The notes under the pieces are model-generated. The model was given only the letters and a program-made list of their open reading frames with translations. It was not told the DNA's origin and ran no database searches. A program made the translations under genes and the position numbers. Shown here piece after piece: positions 14,968 to 25,079 of a stretch of 41,530 bases of DNA. Location: IMG/VR virus record IMGVR_UViG_3300048102_000232, positions 1-41,530 of that record; one strand, 5' to 3'. Source of the DNA: a virus. Within the stretch, counting starts at the first letter, position 1, and each line of letters begins with the position of its first letter.

Positions 14968-17900
14968 ATGCCAAGTCCAACAGACTTTAATCTCTCGCCT
15001 TACTATGATGATTTTAGTAAATCTAAAAATTTTCATAGAATACTTTTTAGACCAGCATTTGCTGTTCAGGCGAGAGAATTAACACAATCACAAACGATTC
15101 TACAGAATCAAATTGAACAACTTTCTGACCATATTTTTGAACATGGTGCAATGGTTATACCTGGTGAAATCAGTTATGACTTAAATTATTACTCAGTAAA
15201 ATTGACTTCATTTACAGGTACATCAAGTTTATCAACTTTTGAAGGTGTAACTTTAACAGGTGGTACTTCAGGTGTTCAGGCAATTGTAGTAGGTTCAGAT
15301 GTTACTGATGGTACTGACCCAAATACTCTTTATGTAAAATATCTAAAAACAGGAACAGATAATGCGGCTGTTACATTTACAAACAGCGAAACAATATCTG
15401 GCATTGATTCAACTTCAACTGCTATATCAGCAGTAGTAACAAGTACACATACAGGTTCGGCTGCTGAAATACAAGCAGGAACATATTACATAAATGGTTT
15501 TCATGTTGATGTAACTAATCAAACAGTAGTATTAGACAAATATACAAATACACCTTCTTATAGAGTAGGTTTAACTTTTACAGAAAGTTATATTACTGCT
15601 AATGATGATTCATCACTAAATGATAATGCAACAGGTTCATCAAATGTCAATGCACCTGGTGCTCATAGATTTAAAATTGCATTAACACTTGCTAAGAAAA
15701 CACTTACAAGTACTGATGACCAAAACTTTGTAGAATTATTAAGATTAGAGGGTGGTAAAATTCAAAACCAAGTTAGAACTACCCCTTATAATATTATAGA
15801 AGATAATCTTGCTAGAAGAACTTATGACGAATCTGGAGATTATGTTGTAAGAGGATTAGATATTGATATTAGAGAATCGGTATTGGTAAGTAATAACAGA
15901 GGAATTTATTCTGATGGTGCTACAACATCACAAGGAGGAACTGCTTCAACTTCAAAACTTGCAATAGGTATCGGACCTGGTAAAGCATATGTTAAAGGTT
16001 ATGAATTAGAAAATATAGGAACAACATTTCTAGATGTTGATAAGGCAAGAGACTTTGATACTAATAACGCATTCCCAACTAGATTTGATGTTGATAATCA
16101 TGTTGTAGTAAATAATGTTCATGGTTCACCAGATGTTGGTTTAGTATCTTCAGGTACTACAACAGAGGCATTTAAACAAGTATTATTACATAAGGCAGAC
16201 ACAGGTTCAAGAGGTACAATATTAACGGCAGGCAATTCATCTGTTAAACAAATTGGTCGTGCAAAATCTAGAGGGTTTGAATATTCATCAGGTACAGATA
16301 CATCTGATATTATGTCAAGTGGTTCATTGACAAGTGCAACTTATAAACACTTCTTAATGGATACTGTAATGCTAACACATTTACATGTTGCAGAAAATGT
16401 ATCTTATACAACTGGTGAAACTGTAACAGGTGGAACTTCAGGTGCAACTGCTGTCGTAGAAAGTGTAAGTGTAAATCATTCGGCAACTATTTCAAGTGCA
16501 ACTAATGCCGGTGTTGTTACAACATCAGCTGCACACGGATTAGAAGATGGTATGCAAGTATTATTTGCAGGTACATTAATTGCTTCTGATTCATCAACTG
16601 TATCATCAAAAGTATTTACAGTTAGAGATACAACATCTACAACTTTTCAATTGTATGATGGTACATCAACTTATGCATTAGGTAGTACAACTATTTCTGG
16701 TAATGTTCAACACACAGTATGTGTTGTATCAGATGTTCAAGGTGTATTCTCTGCTGGCGAAACATTAACTGGTGGTACTTCTAGTAATTCAGGTAGTATT
16801 CAATCAGACGCTTTTGGTTTTAAAGGTGTTGAAGTATTTGACTTTTCTGCTGTTAAACAAATTTCTATGGCAGGTTCACCAACTTATACTGCTGATACAG
16901 TTAGAACTGTTGCAGATGGTGATGTATTAACACTAACAGGAACAATTACTGTTGCAAACTCTAGTAATTCAGTACAAGGTTTCGGAACTAAATTTACAAA
17001 CGAATTAAAAATAGGTGATAGTATATCATTTATAGATGACGCTGGTACTGATACAACTGCTATTGTTGATTTAATTATATCAGATACACAATTAGAACTT
17101 TCTGCTAATGTCGGTGGTTCAGATGTTACAACAAAAGGTATTGTAACTAGAACAAGGGCAAAACTTCAAGGTGCAAATAAAAATACTGCAATAATGAAAT
17201 TGCCTCATGCAACTATAAAAACATTAAAAACAACTGCTAATTCTGGTGTTGTAGATACATCATTAAAAGTAAGAAGACAATTTACAGGTACTTTGTCAGC
17301 TGATGGTGATATTACAATTACATGTTCATCTAATGAAACATTTAGTGGTGTTGCAGAAAACGATTTTATTGTTTCAATCATATCCTTAGGTTCTGGTGGT
17401 TCAGGTGCAGCTGGTGATGTATTAAGTATCACAGGAAATAACCACGAAGGTTCAGTTATATTTTCAGCACCGTCTACCACAACTTTAAAACTTGACTTTG
17501 GGGCAAACTTTGCTTCTCATGTTGTAAAAATACTTGCAACTATAACAAGAAGTACAGTATCATCTAAATCTAAAACTTTAAATACAGGTCAAACATTACA
17601 AGTTTCTACTGAGGCACTTGCAACTGCTAGAGGTGGTATAAATCTAGGTAAGGCAGATGTTTATCAAGTAGCAAGTGTTCATATGGCTGCTAACTTTAGT
17701 ACAAATGCAACTACAGGTGATACAGAAGTAACCGATAGATACGAATTAGATACAGGTCAAAGAGATAATTTCTATGATGTAGGAAGAATAAAACTAAAAT
17801 CTGGCAAATCACAACCAACAGGAAGATTATTAATTACATTTAGTTACTTCTCACATGGTGCAGGTGATTTCTTTGATGTAGATTCTTACTCTGGTGTTGT

Positions 17901-20900
17901 AGATTATGAAAATATACCTAGTTACACATCAGATACAACTGGCGAAACTTTTGAACTTAGAGATAGTTTAGACTTTAGACCAAGAGTAGATGACGCTTCA
18001 ACTATCAATGCAGGTGATGGACAAGATAGGCAATTTAGTGGTTCAGGTGCAAGTGTTACAGATGTTGCAAAATTTGGTGGCGATGTTACAACTGACCATG
18101 AATTTTACTTAAACAGAATTGATAAAATTTTCTTAGATAAAGAAGGTTCATTTAAAGTAGTACAAGGTACATCTGATTTAGTCCCACAAAACCCAGAAGT
18201 TTTAGAACATGCAACTCATCTATACACATTGTTTATACCTTCTTATACACTAACTCCAGAAGAAGTAGATATTACACGAATTGATAATAGAAGATTTACC
18301 ATGAGAGATATTGGTAAACTAGAAAAAAGAATTGAAAATGTTGAGTACTATACTCAATTAAGTTTATTAGAACAATCAGCACAATCATTACAAATACAAG
18401 ACGCTGAAGGATTTGATAGATTCAAAAATGGATTTGTCGTAGATAATTTTGCAGGACATACAATAGGTAATGTAGGTGATGTTGATTATAAATGTTCTAT
18501 GGACTTTGCAAATGGAGAATTAAGACCAACTCATCACACAAATGCAATTTCACTTATAGAAAGAGATGATGATGACACAGCAATTGTAGACGCTGACAGA
18601 GCAGATACAAATTATGCGAAGACAGGTGATTTATTAACATTACCATATTCTGAAACATCTGTAATTAATCAACCTTTTGCAACTAAATTAATACCTGTAA
18701 ATCCATTTGACATATTTACATGGACAGGATTTGTGAAATTGGATCCTCAAGGTGATGAATGGTTTGAAACAGAAAGATTGCCTGAAATAATCAGTAACCA
18801 AACAGGACAGTTTGACACATTGGCTGCAAACATATCTGGTTCTAATGTTTTAGATAATCCTTTTGGAACAGTTTGGAACCAATGGCAAGACTTCTGGTCT
18901 GGTAGCCCTAGAGATGTAAGACAAACGGCAACAGGAAGAAGGGAAAATGTAGGTAGAAGACAATTTAGTGTTGATACAATAACATCACAGACACAAACTT
19001 TACAGAACAGAACTGGTGTAAGAACTAGACTTGTTAGTGCAGAAATGAGAGAAGAACTTGGCGATAGAGTGGTGAGTATGAATATATTACCATTTATCAG
19101 AAACAGAAGTATTTCATTTAGTGCAACAAGATTAAAACCTAATACACAAGTTTATCCATTCTTTGATAATGTATCTATTGCAAGTTACATTACACCAACA
19201 GGTGGTAGTTTAGGTGGAAACTTAGTAACAGATTCAAATGGTGCTGTATCAGGAACATTTACATTACCTGACCCAACAGTAAATTCAAATCCAAGATGGA
19301 CAGCAGGTCGTAGAGTATTTAGATTAACTTCATCATCAACTGATAGTAGAGTACTAGATGATGTAGAAACAGCTGCTGAAGGAGATTACACAGCAAGAGG
19401 TATCTTAGATAGTGAAGGCTCAACAAGAGAATTTATGATTGTTAGAGAAAGTGTTGCTGATGATAGAAGAATTACCAGAACATCAACTAGAGAAACTAGA
19501 AGATTTATTGGTTGGATTGACCCACTTGCACAGTCATTCTTATTAGATGAACCTGGTGGCGTATTCTTAACATCAATAGATTTATTCTTTGGACTAAAAG
19601 ATAGTGCAATACCTGTTACAATACAAATTCAAGAAATGGTAAATGGATATCCAGCACCTAGAATTGTTCCATTTAGTATTAAAACATTGAATCCATCTTC
19701 AGTCAATACAAGTACTGATGGTACAACTGCTACAACATTTACTTTTGATTCTCCGGTTTATATAGAACAAAATAAAGAATACTGTATTGTCGTTATGGCA
19801 ATGTGTAATACTTATCAAGTTTATGGAAGTAGAATGGGTCAAGAAACAATAGACGGAACAAGAACTGTATCAAGACAACCATATGCTGGTGTATTGTTTA
19901 AATCACAAAATGGTTCAACATATACTGCTGACCAAAATGAAGACTTGAAGTTTACTGTTAAGAAGGCTGCATTTACAACAGGTTCAACTTCAACAGTTAC
20001 ACTTGCAAATGATAGTGTATCTTCAAGAACATTAGGTTCAAACCCAATTAGAACAACAAGTGGTTCACAAACATTTAGAGTGTTCCATAAAAATCACGGT
20101 ATGCATGCCGGAACAAACAATGTAACAATTAGTGGTTCAGCTGCATGTAATGGTATACCGGCTTCAACTATAAATGCAACTCATACATCAATTTCAAATA
20201 TAACTTTAGATAGTTATGATATTACTACAACAGACAGTACAACTGCTACAACAACAGGAGACGCTGGTGGTGCAAGTGTTGTCGCAACTCAAAACAAAGC
20301 TTATGAGGCAATTAATGTTGCATTGCAAACAATGACTGTTCCTGGTACAGGCATTACATATAATATAAGACCTACATCAGGTACTTCTATAAATGGTTCA
20401 GAAACATCATTTAGTAGAACATCAGCAACAGACGCTATATCATTTATTGCAAATGATAATGTTTACTTTACATCACCTAAAGTTATTGCAAGTGATATAA
20501 ATGAAACAAACGAAATGTCTGGTGCAAAATCATTGTTAATTAAATGTACTTTATCATCTGATAATGCAAACTTATCACCTGTTATTGATACACAAAGAAT
20601 GAGTGCAATATGTATTAGTAATAGATTTAATGAACACACATCAGTTAATCATCCAGATTATGTTGCAGATACAACAAATGAAGGTACAACTTCGGATGCT
20701 GTTTATGTAACAAGACCTGTTGTATTAGATAATACATCAACTGCTTTAGACATTAGATTATCAGCAAATGTTAGGTCTACTTCTTCAGTAGAAGTTTATT
20801 TTAGAACAACAACATCTGCTGAAGTTAGAAATGTGAGAGATATATCTTGGACACCTTTTAATACAGCAGGTGAAGAAGATATAACTGTAACTCCTGCTTC

Positions 20901-21048
20901 AAATGATTCACAATTTAGTGAATATAAATATACAGCAAGTGGACTATCAGGATTTGACGCTTTTCAAATTAAGATAGTTATGAAAGGAAGTAATCAGGCA
21001 TATCCACCAAGAATAAAAGATATGAGAGGTATTGCATTAGCATTGTAA
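14968..21048 (+). CDS. Very large DUF4815-type baseplate/fibre structural protein
   Basis: At 2026 aa this is the largest gene in the window. The N-terminus (SPYYDDFSKSKNFHRILF, VQARELTQSQTILQNQIEQ) is the DUF4815 signature found in marine T4-like phages just after gp8. Within the first 700 residues are GGTSG beta units and an alpha/beta Ser/Thr-rich stretch. Near 1030-1180 are VDYENIPSY, SLDFRPR, and a helical segment IGKLEKRIENVEYYTQLSLLEQ. Around 1510-1640 a conserved block begins GWIDPLAQSFLLDEPGGVFL. It is probably a trimeric baseplate-to-fibre connector in place of gp9-gp11. TATAAATA at 20923 inside the gene may be chance. The stop overlaps the next ATG. Confidence 0.75.
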   Translation: MPSPTDFNLSPYYDDFSKSKNFHRILFRPAFAVQARELTQSQTILQNQIEQLSDHIFEHGAMVIPGEISYDLNYYSVKLTSFTGTSSLSTFEGVTLTGGTSGVQAIVVGSDVTDGTDPNTLYVKYLKTGTDNAAVTFTNSETISGIDSTSTAISAVVTSTHTGSAAEIQAGTYYINGFHVDVTNQTVVLDKYTNTPSYRVGLTFTESYITANDDSSLNDNATGSSNVNAPGAHRFKIALTLAKKTLTSTDDQNFVELLRLEGGKIQNQVRTTPYNIIEDNLARRTYDESGDYVVRGLDIDIRESVLVSNNRGIYSDGATTSQGGTASTSKLAIGIGPGKAYVKGYELENIGTTFLDVDKARDFDTNNAFPTRFDVDNHVVVNNVHGSPDVGLVSSGTTTEAFKQVLLHKADTGSRGTILTAGNSSVKQIGRAKSRGFEYSSGTDTSDIMSSGSLTSATYKHFLMDTVMLTHLHVAENVSYTTGETVTGGTSGATAVVESVSVNHSATISSATNAGVVTTSAAHGLEDGMQVLFAGTLIASDSSTVSSKVFTVRDTTSTTFQLYDGTSTYALGSTTISGNVQHTVCVVSDVQGVFSAGETLTGGTSSNSGSIQSDAFGFKGVEVFDFSAVKQISMAGSPTYTADTVRTVADGDVLTLTGTITVANSSNSVQGFGTKFTNELKIGDSISFIDDAGTDTTAIVDLIISDTQLELSANVGGSDVTTKGIVTRTRAKLQGANKNTAIMKLPHATIKTLKTTANSGVVDTSLKVRRQFTGTLSADGDITITCSSNETFSGVAENDFIVSIISLGSGGSGAAGDVLSITGNNHEGSVIFSAPSTTTLKLDFGANFASHVVKILATITRSTVSSKSKTLNTGQTLQVSTEALATARGGINLGKADVYQVASVHMAANFSTNATTGDTEVTDRYELDTGQRDNFYDVGRIKLKSGKSQPTGRLLITFSYFSHGAGDFFDVDSYSGVVDYENIPSYTSDTTGETFELRDSLDFRPRVDDASTINAGDGQDRQFSGSGASVTDVAKFGGDVTTDHEFYLNRIDKIFLDKEGSFKVVQGTSDLVPQNPEVLEHATHLYTLFIPSYTLTPEEVDITRIDNRRFTMRDIGKLEKRIENVEYYTQLSLLEQSAQSLQIQDAEGFDRFKNGFVVDNFAGHTIGNVGDVDYKCSMDFANGELRPTHHTNAISLIERDDDDTAIVDADRADTNYAKTGDLLTLPYSETSVINQPFATKLIPVNPFDIFTWTGFVKLDPQGDEWFETERLPEIISNQTGQFDTLAANISGSNVLDNPFGTVWNQWQDFWSGSPRDVRQTATGRRENVGRRQFSVDTITSQTQTLQNRTGVRTRLVSAEMREELGDRVVSMNILPFIRNRSISFSATRLKPNTQVYPFFDNVSIASYITPTGGSLGGNLVTDSNGAVSGTFTLPDPTVNSNPRWTAGRRVFRLTSSSTDSRVLDDVETAAEGDYTARGILDSEGSTREFMIVRESVADDRRITRTSTRETRRFIGWIDPLAQSFLLDEPGGVFLTSIDLFFGLKDSAIPVTIQIQEMVNGYPAPRIVPFSIKTLNPSSVNTSTDGTTATTFTFDSPVYIEQNKEYCIVVMAMCNTYQVYGSRMGQETIDGTRTVSRQPYAGVLFKSQNGSTYTADQNEDLKFTVKKAAFTTGSTSTVTLANDSVSSRTLGSNPIRTTSGSQTFRVFHKNHGMHAGTNNVTISGSAACNGIPASTINATHTSISNITLDSYDITTTDSTTATTTGDAGGASVVATQNKAYEAINVALQTMTVPGTGITYNIRPTSGTSINGSETSFSRTSATDAISFIANDNVYFTSPKVIASDINETNEMSGAKSLLIKCTLSSDNANLSPVIDTQRMSAICISNRFNEHTSVNHPDYVADTTNEGTTSDAVYVTRPVVLDNTSTALDIRLSANVRSTSSVEVYFRTTTSAEVRNVRDISWTPFNTAGEEDITVTPASNDSQFSEYKYTASGLSGFDAFQIKIVMKGSNQAYPPRIKDMRGIALAL

Positions 21049-21263
21049 TGGCAAGATTAAAAGTACAAGGACATATGGGTTTAGTTAGAGATAGTATTTC
21101 TAAGGCTGTTATAAATACTAATAAAGAAGATTACCAAGAATATATGCGAAGAGCAAAATCAAGAGAAATGCAAAGAGATTCACTAACTGACGCTATAAAA
21201 GAGATAAATAGTCTTAAGCAAGAATTATTTGAAATTAAAAAATTAATTAGAGAGAAAGAATAA
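21048..21263 (+). CDS. Small coiled-coil protein
   Basis: The 71-aa protein is basic at the N-terminus (MARLKVQGHMGLVRDS) and strongly helical with heptad-like Leu/Ile spacing in the second half (DAIKEINSLKQELFEIKKLI). It overlaps both neighbours by one base, placing it between the DUF4815 protein and a long S74 fibre. It is probably a virion oligomerisation or fibre-attachment protein; the function is not known. A GATAAATA string at 21203 within it could be an internal late promoter for the following fibre. Confidence 0.6.
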   Translation: MARLKVQGHMGLVRDSISKAVINTNKEDYQEYMRRAKSREMQRDSLTDAIKEINSLKQELFEIKKLIREKE

Positions 21264-23134
21264 TGGCATTTACACCAGTCGCAACGACAGATACTTTAGA
21301 AACTTTTAGAACGAGGTATAATGCAACACCTCTTACTATTGTAGATGATTCTTCAACAACAGTAGATATAACACTTGCAACTGATAGTCTTAAATTATCA
21401 GGTGGCACAGGAATCGCTTCTGCTATATCTGGAGATGTTGTAACATTCAATTTATCAAACACAGGCGTTAGTGCAGCCTCATATGGTTCATCAACGGCAA
21501 TTCCAGTATTAGCAATAAATGCTCAAGGTCAAGTTACTTCTGCTTCAACAGCAAGTATTTCAACAGATTTAACATTAGTAGATGACGCTTCAACAGCTGC
21601 AACAATTTCACTTGCAACAGATACATTAAAAATATCAGGTGGAACAGGAACAACATCAGCAATATCTGGTGATACAGTAACTATTAATCTAGACAATACG
21701 GCAGTTAGTGCCGGCTCTTATGGGTCATCAACTGCTATTCCTGTATTAACAGTAGACGCTCAAGGTCGTTTAACAAGTGCTTCAACAGCAAGTGTATCAA
21801 CAGATTTAACTATCATAGATGATTCATCAACTAGTGCAACAATTTCATTAGGAAGTGATACACTTAAATTTGCAGGTGGCGCTGGTGTTACAACAAGTAT
21901 TTCTGGTGATGTAGTTACATTTGCTTCATCAGCAACAGCTGCTTATATAGATTTTATTTATACTGCTACATCAGGACAAACAACATTTACTGGTGCTGAT
22001 GGTAATGGTAATACACTTGCATATACAACTTCTAATTTAGATGTATTCTTAAATGGTGTATTATTAGATGATTCAGATTATACTGCTTCAAACGGAACAA
22101 GTATTGTACTATCAAGTGCGGCTGCAGCTAGTGATATACTAACTGCTAAGGCATGGCAAGTAAATAATGTTTCATCTTTTGATGTTAATGGTGCAGAATT
22201 TGTATTAGACTTAGATGGTGATACAAGTATTACTGCTGACACAGATGACCAAATAGATTTCAAAACAGGTGGCTCTGATAGAATGACAATAGATTCTAGT
22301 GGTAACGTAGGTATAGGTACAAGTAGTCCACAAAGTGAATTACATATATCAGGTGCATCAACTCCTGAAATACGATTAACAGACACAACAAATACTGTAG
22401 AAGCTAACTTCTTTACAAACGACACAGTTGGCACAATAGGGTGTAAATCAAATCATGCCTTTGTGTTTAACACCAACAACACAGAACGAATGAGAATTGC
22501 TTCAACAGGTGAAGTTACAGTAACACATACTGTTAGCTCAGGTGGATTGGATGTCGTATGTACAGACGCCGGAACAAATGGTTCAGAATTAGAACTTTAT
22601 CATAATTCATCTTCACCTGCCGATAATGACAATGTTGGGTTTTTATCTTCTAGAGGGAATAATAGTGCAGCCGAAAAAATAACCATGTCTCAAATAAGAA
22701 CTACAGCAGTTGATATTACAGATGGTACAGAGGATTCTCGCATAAGTATCTTCACAATGAAAGCTGGAACATTAACAGAACAACTTAGAGTAGAAGAAGA
22801 TGGTGATTTACACGCTGATGGTAATGTCATTGCATATTCAACAACTGTATCTGATGTTGCATTAAAGTCTGACATTGAAGTAATACCAAATGCACTAGAT
22901 AAACTTGATGAAATTAGAGGTGTTACATTTACCAGACATAATGGTAAACAATCAGCCGGCATTATTGCACAAGAATTAGAAAAAGTTTTACCAGAGGCAA
23001 TTAACGAAACTGAATTGCCTTTACAAAAAAATGATGGTAAAAAATATAAGACTGTAGAGTATGACGCTATACATGGTCTATTAATACAGGCAATTAAAGA
23101 ATTAAAAGATGAACTTAGAGAGTTAAAATCATGA
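21263..23134 (+). CDS. Long tail fibre with three beta repeats and C-terminal peptidase S74 chaperone
   Basis: The 623-aa fibre protein has, from about residue 25, two full 79-residue repeats and one partial (DDSST..ISLATDTLKISGG / SYGSSTAIPVLTVDAQGRLTSAST). A second fibre module follows (ATSGQTTFTGADGNG, DVFLNGVLLDDSDYTASNGT), then SGNVGIGTSSPQSELHISG, typical of fibre distal regions. The last 94 residues are an intramolecular chaperone, peptidase S74. The catalytic Ser-Lys dyad is S530 and K535 in SDVALK, with GIIAQELEKVLPEA and a C-terminal coiled coil. The chaperone trimerises the fibre and then cleaves itself off before the Ser. It overlaps the next gene by 4 bases (ATGA). Confidence 0.88.
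   Translation: MAFTPVATTDTLETFRTRYNATPLTIVDDSSTTVDITLATDSLKLSGGTGIASAISGDVVTFNLSNTGVSAASYGSSTAIPVLAINAQGQVTSASTASISTDLTLVDDASTAATISLATDTLKISGGTGTTSAISGDTVTINLDNTAVSAGSYGSSTAIPVLTVDAQGRLTSASTASVSTDLTIIDDSSTSATISLGSDTLKFAGGAGVTTSISGDVVTFASSATAAYIDFIYTATSGQTTFTGADGNGNTLAYTTSNLDVFLNGVLLDDSDYTASNGTSIVLSSAAAASDILTAKAWQVNNVSSFDVNGAEFVLDLDGDTSITADTDDQIDFKTGGSDRMTIDSSGNVGIGTSSPQSELHISGASTPEIRLTDTTNTVEANFFTNDTVGTIGCKSNHAFVFNTNNTERMRIASTGEVTVTHTVSSGGLDVVCTDAGTNGSELELYHNSSSPADNDNVGFLSSRGNNSAAEKITMSQIRTTAVDITDGTEDSRISIFTMKAGTLTEQLRVEEDGDLHADGNVIAYSTTVSDVALKSDIEVIPNALDKLDEIRGVTFTRHNGKQSAGIIAQELEKVLPEAINETELPLQKNDGKKYKTVEYDAIHGLLIQAIKELKDELRELKS
21335..21925 (+). repeat. In-gene tandem repeat, 237-base period
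   Basis: Copies start at 21335, 21572 and 21809, exactly 237 bases (79 codons) apart; the third is incomplete. They encode the VDDSST...LTSAST fibre-shaft repeat. Synonymous differences are frequent, so the duplication is not recent and the protein repeat is under selection. Confidence 0.85.
23051..23129 (+). repeat. Copy 1 of near-identical S74 3' end
   Basis: This 79-base block encodes the last part of the S74 domain (TVEYDAIHGLLIQAIKELKD and the tail ELRELK). It matches 32092-32170 with a single synonymous difference, far more similar than the rest of the two genes. This points to recent recombination or gene conversion. Confidence 0.9.
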
Positions 23135-24003
23135 GTAGAAGTAGAGATTTATCACAAGGAACAACTAGAACAGAATTTGTTTTTACAGCAACTGATGGTC
23201 AAACAACATTCAGTACTGATGATACAAGTACAGCATTAGCATATTCAGTAGGCAAAATAGATGTATTTCTAAACGGTGTTAGATTGGCACCTGCTGACTT
23301 TACTGCTACTAACGGAACATCTGTTGTACTAGCAAGTGGTGCTAATACAAGTGATGTAATGCTCGTTGTTACATATGGAACATTTCAGGTTGCAGATTTA
23401 GGTGCAGCTTTAACATCTGATTTAAATATTACAGACCAAAAAATTGTAGGTTCAGCACTTGAATTAGACTGTTCAGGAAATATTATTCTTGACGCCGATG
23501 GTGGTCAAGTTCAATATAATGACGCTGGTACAAATATTGGATTGATTCAAATGGATGCAAGTCAAAACTTCGTAATAAGAAGTATGGTATCTGATAAAGA
23601 CTTCGTAATTAAAGGTAATGATGGTGGTTCAACAATTACTGCTTGTACTTTTGACATGTCAGCTGCTGGTGCGGCCACATTCAATGATGATGTAACTGCT
23701 TTCTCTGATGTGTGTTTGAAAAAAGATATTGATACTATTGACAATGCTTTAGAAAAAGTAAAAAGTTTACGAGGAGTTTTCTTTAATAGAAAAGATAATA
23801 ATGTTGATAGACAAACTGGTGTTATTGCTCAAGAGGTAGAAAAAGTTCTTCCTGAAGTAGTTAGAGAAACTAAGGACGAAAAGAAAATCAAATCAGTCGC
23901 ATATGGCAATATGGTTGGAGTACTTATTGAGGCAATAAAAGAATTAAATGCTAAGGTAGAGGAACTTCAAAATGCCGATAAAGAACGCAGGAACATTTCT
24001 TAA
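23131..24003 (+). CDS. Second tail fibre with peptidase S74 chaperone
   Basis: The 290-aa fibre protein has an N-terminal TEFVFTATDGQTTFSTDD / DVFLNGVRLAPADFTATNGT module that repeats a module in the middle of the preceding fibre. A short linker follows, then an S74 domain with the Ser-Lys dyad S192/K197 (SDVCLKKD), GVIAQEVEKVLPEVV, and an IEAIKELNAKVEEL coiled coil. It looks like a shortened fibre paralogue; its S74 domain is clearly diverged from the other two copies. Its 3' end overlaps the next gene by 32 bases. Confidence 0.87.
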   Translation: MSRSRDLSQGTTRTEFVFTATDGQTTFSTDDTSTALAYSVGKIDVFLNGVRLAPADFTATNGTSVVLASGANTSDVMLVVTYGTFQVADLGAALTSDLNITDQKIVGSALELDCSGNIILDADGGQVQYNDAGTNIGLIQMDASQNFVIRSMVSDKDFVIKGNDGGSTITACTFDMSAAGAATFNDDVTAFSDVCLKKDIDTIDNALEKVKSLRGVFFNRKDNNVDRQTGVIAQEVEKVLPEVVRETKDEKKIKSVAYGNMVGVLIEAIKELNAKVEELQNADKERRNIS

Positions 24004-25075
24004 ACTAACTGAGATTGCAGCTGAGTTTAACGACCCTGCCCCACATCAAATGTCCGAGTTCCATCGTGGAGCTGGCAGAGTAGTTGATTTACCTACAAAT
24101 GCAGCTATTCCGACATCTGGTGCTCTAAGATTTGGACAATTTTACGGTACAGGTAATATTGTAACAGCAGTTGCCATTTCAGGCACAAATGTTGATGTTG
24201 CACCTTTATTTCCAGGCACATTCACAAATACAGACGCTAAAGTTTTAACAATAGCAGCCCCTATTCAAATTACAGGTAATAATGTTGCACTAACTGTTCC
24301 TTCAAACATGGGTGGAACACTCGATATTCAAAATGCAGGAAACATTATCGGTTCAAGAGGTAATGGTGGTAATGGTGGCACAAGTGGTAATGGTGGTAAC
24401 GCTGGTGCTGGTGGAGCTGCAATTTCTGTTCAAGCAAATGGTGTTACATTAAACAACTCAGGAACAGTCTCCGGAGGCGGAGGCGGAGGTGGCGGAGGAG
24501 CAAAAGGAGCTCCGGTTTCCAGCAATAGTCAAGTAAACTTTGGTGCAGCCAATTATGGTAATAATAATTTGTGGTATCAAAGATGGAACGGCCAAACTTT
24601 TCAAAATAATATTGGTAAAAAAGTTACACCTGTGGGAACTTTTAACTTTTCTGGTGGTGGTTCTGGTACTACTGTACTTAATACTGGTAGTGGTGCAAAC
24701 GCAGCCCGAATCAACAGAGGAAATCCATTAGGTGACCCGGTAAATGCGACCGCCCACAATAAAAGATTTAATCTTGCTGGAGGATTTTATACAACTAGTT
24801 CTACTGCTCCTGGTGGTAATGGTGGTGGAGGTGGTAATGGATATGGATGGAATGGTTCATCTATTGTAAATCCTGAATCAGGCTCATCAGGTTCTAGTCC
24901 AGGCGGTGCAGCTGGTGGTGCTGGAGGGGCCGCAGGTGCAGCTGGTGCTGGTGGTTCAAACAGTCCAGCGTTTAGTGGAGGTTCAGCGGGTGCAGGTGGC
25001 AATTCTTTAACTTCACCAGGTTCAGTAAACTACTCAATAACTAATTCAGGTACAATTAACGGAACACAAGGATAA
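23972..25075 (+). CDS. Glycine-rich tail adhesin
   Basis: The 367-aa protein starts at ATG 23972 inside the preceding S74 gene, with GAGG upstream. The N-terminus (KNAGTFLKLTEIAAEFN, PHQMSEFHRGAG, TSGALRFGQFYGTG) is the conserved attachment segment of marine adhesins. It is followed by an NNVALTVPSNMGGTLDIQNAG beta segment. From about residue 130 most of the protein is Gly-rich: GNGGNGGTSGNGGNAGAGGA, GGGGGGGGG, GGNGGGGGNG, GGAAGGAGGAAGAAGAGG. The variable pieces between Gly runs are likely receptor-contacting loops. It is a paralogue in layout of the gene cut by base 1, and DNA G+C in the Gly runs is locally much higher. Confidence 0.8.
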   Translation: MPIKNAGTFLKLTEIAAEFNDPAPHQMSEFHRGAGRVVDLPTNAAIPTSGALRFGQFYGTGNIVTAVAISGTNVDVAPLFPGTFTNTDAKVLTIAAPIQITGNNVALTVPSNMGGTLDIQNAGNIIGSRGNGGNGGTSGNGGNAGAGGAAISVQANGVTLNNSGTVSGGGGGGGGGAKGAPVSSNSQVNFGAANYGNNNLWYQRWNGQTFQNNIGKKVTPVGTFNFSGGGSGTTVLNTGSGANAARINRGNPLGDPVNATAHNKRFNLAGGFYTTSSTAPGGNGGGGGNGYGWNGSSIVNPESGSSGSSPGGAAGGAGGAAGAAGAGGSNSPAFSGGSAGAGGNSLTSPGSVNYSITNSGTINGTQG

Positions 25076-25079
25076 TATT

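Noticed and set aside
20923-21210. TATAAATA at 20923 and 21110 and GATAAATA at 21203 as internal late promoters for the small coiled-coil and S74 fibre genes.
   Set aside because: All lie inside coding sequence far from gene starts in AT-rich DNA, where chance matches are expected; not listed as features.
21335-21925. Regular in-gene repeats as a CRISPR-like array.
   Set aside because: The 237-base units are in frame, encode a fibre shaft repeat and have no spacer structure.
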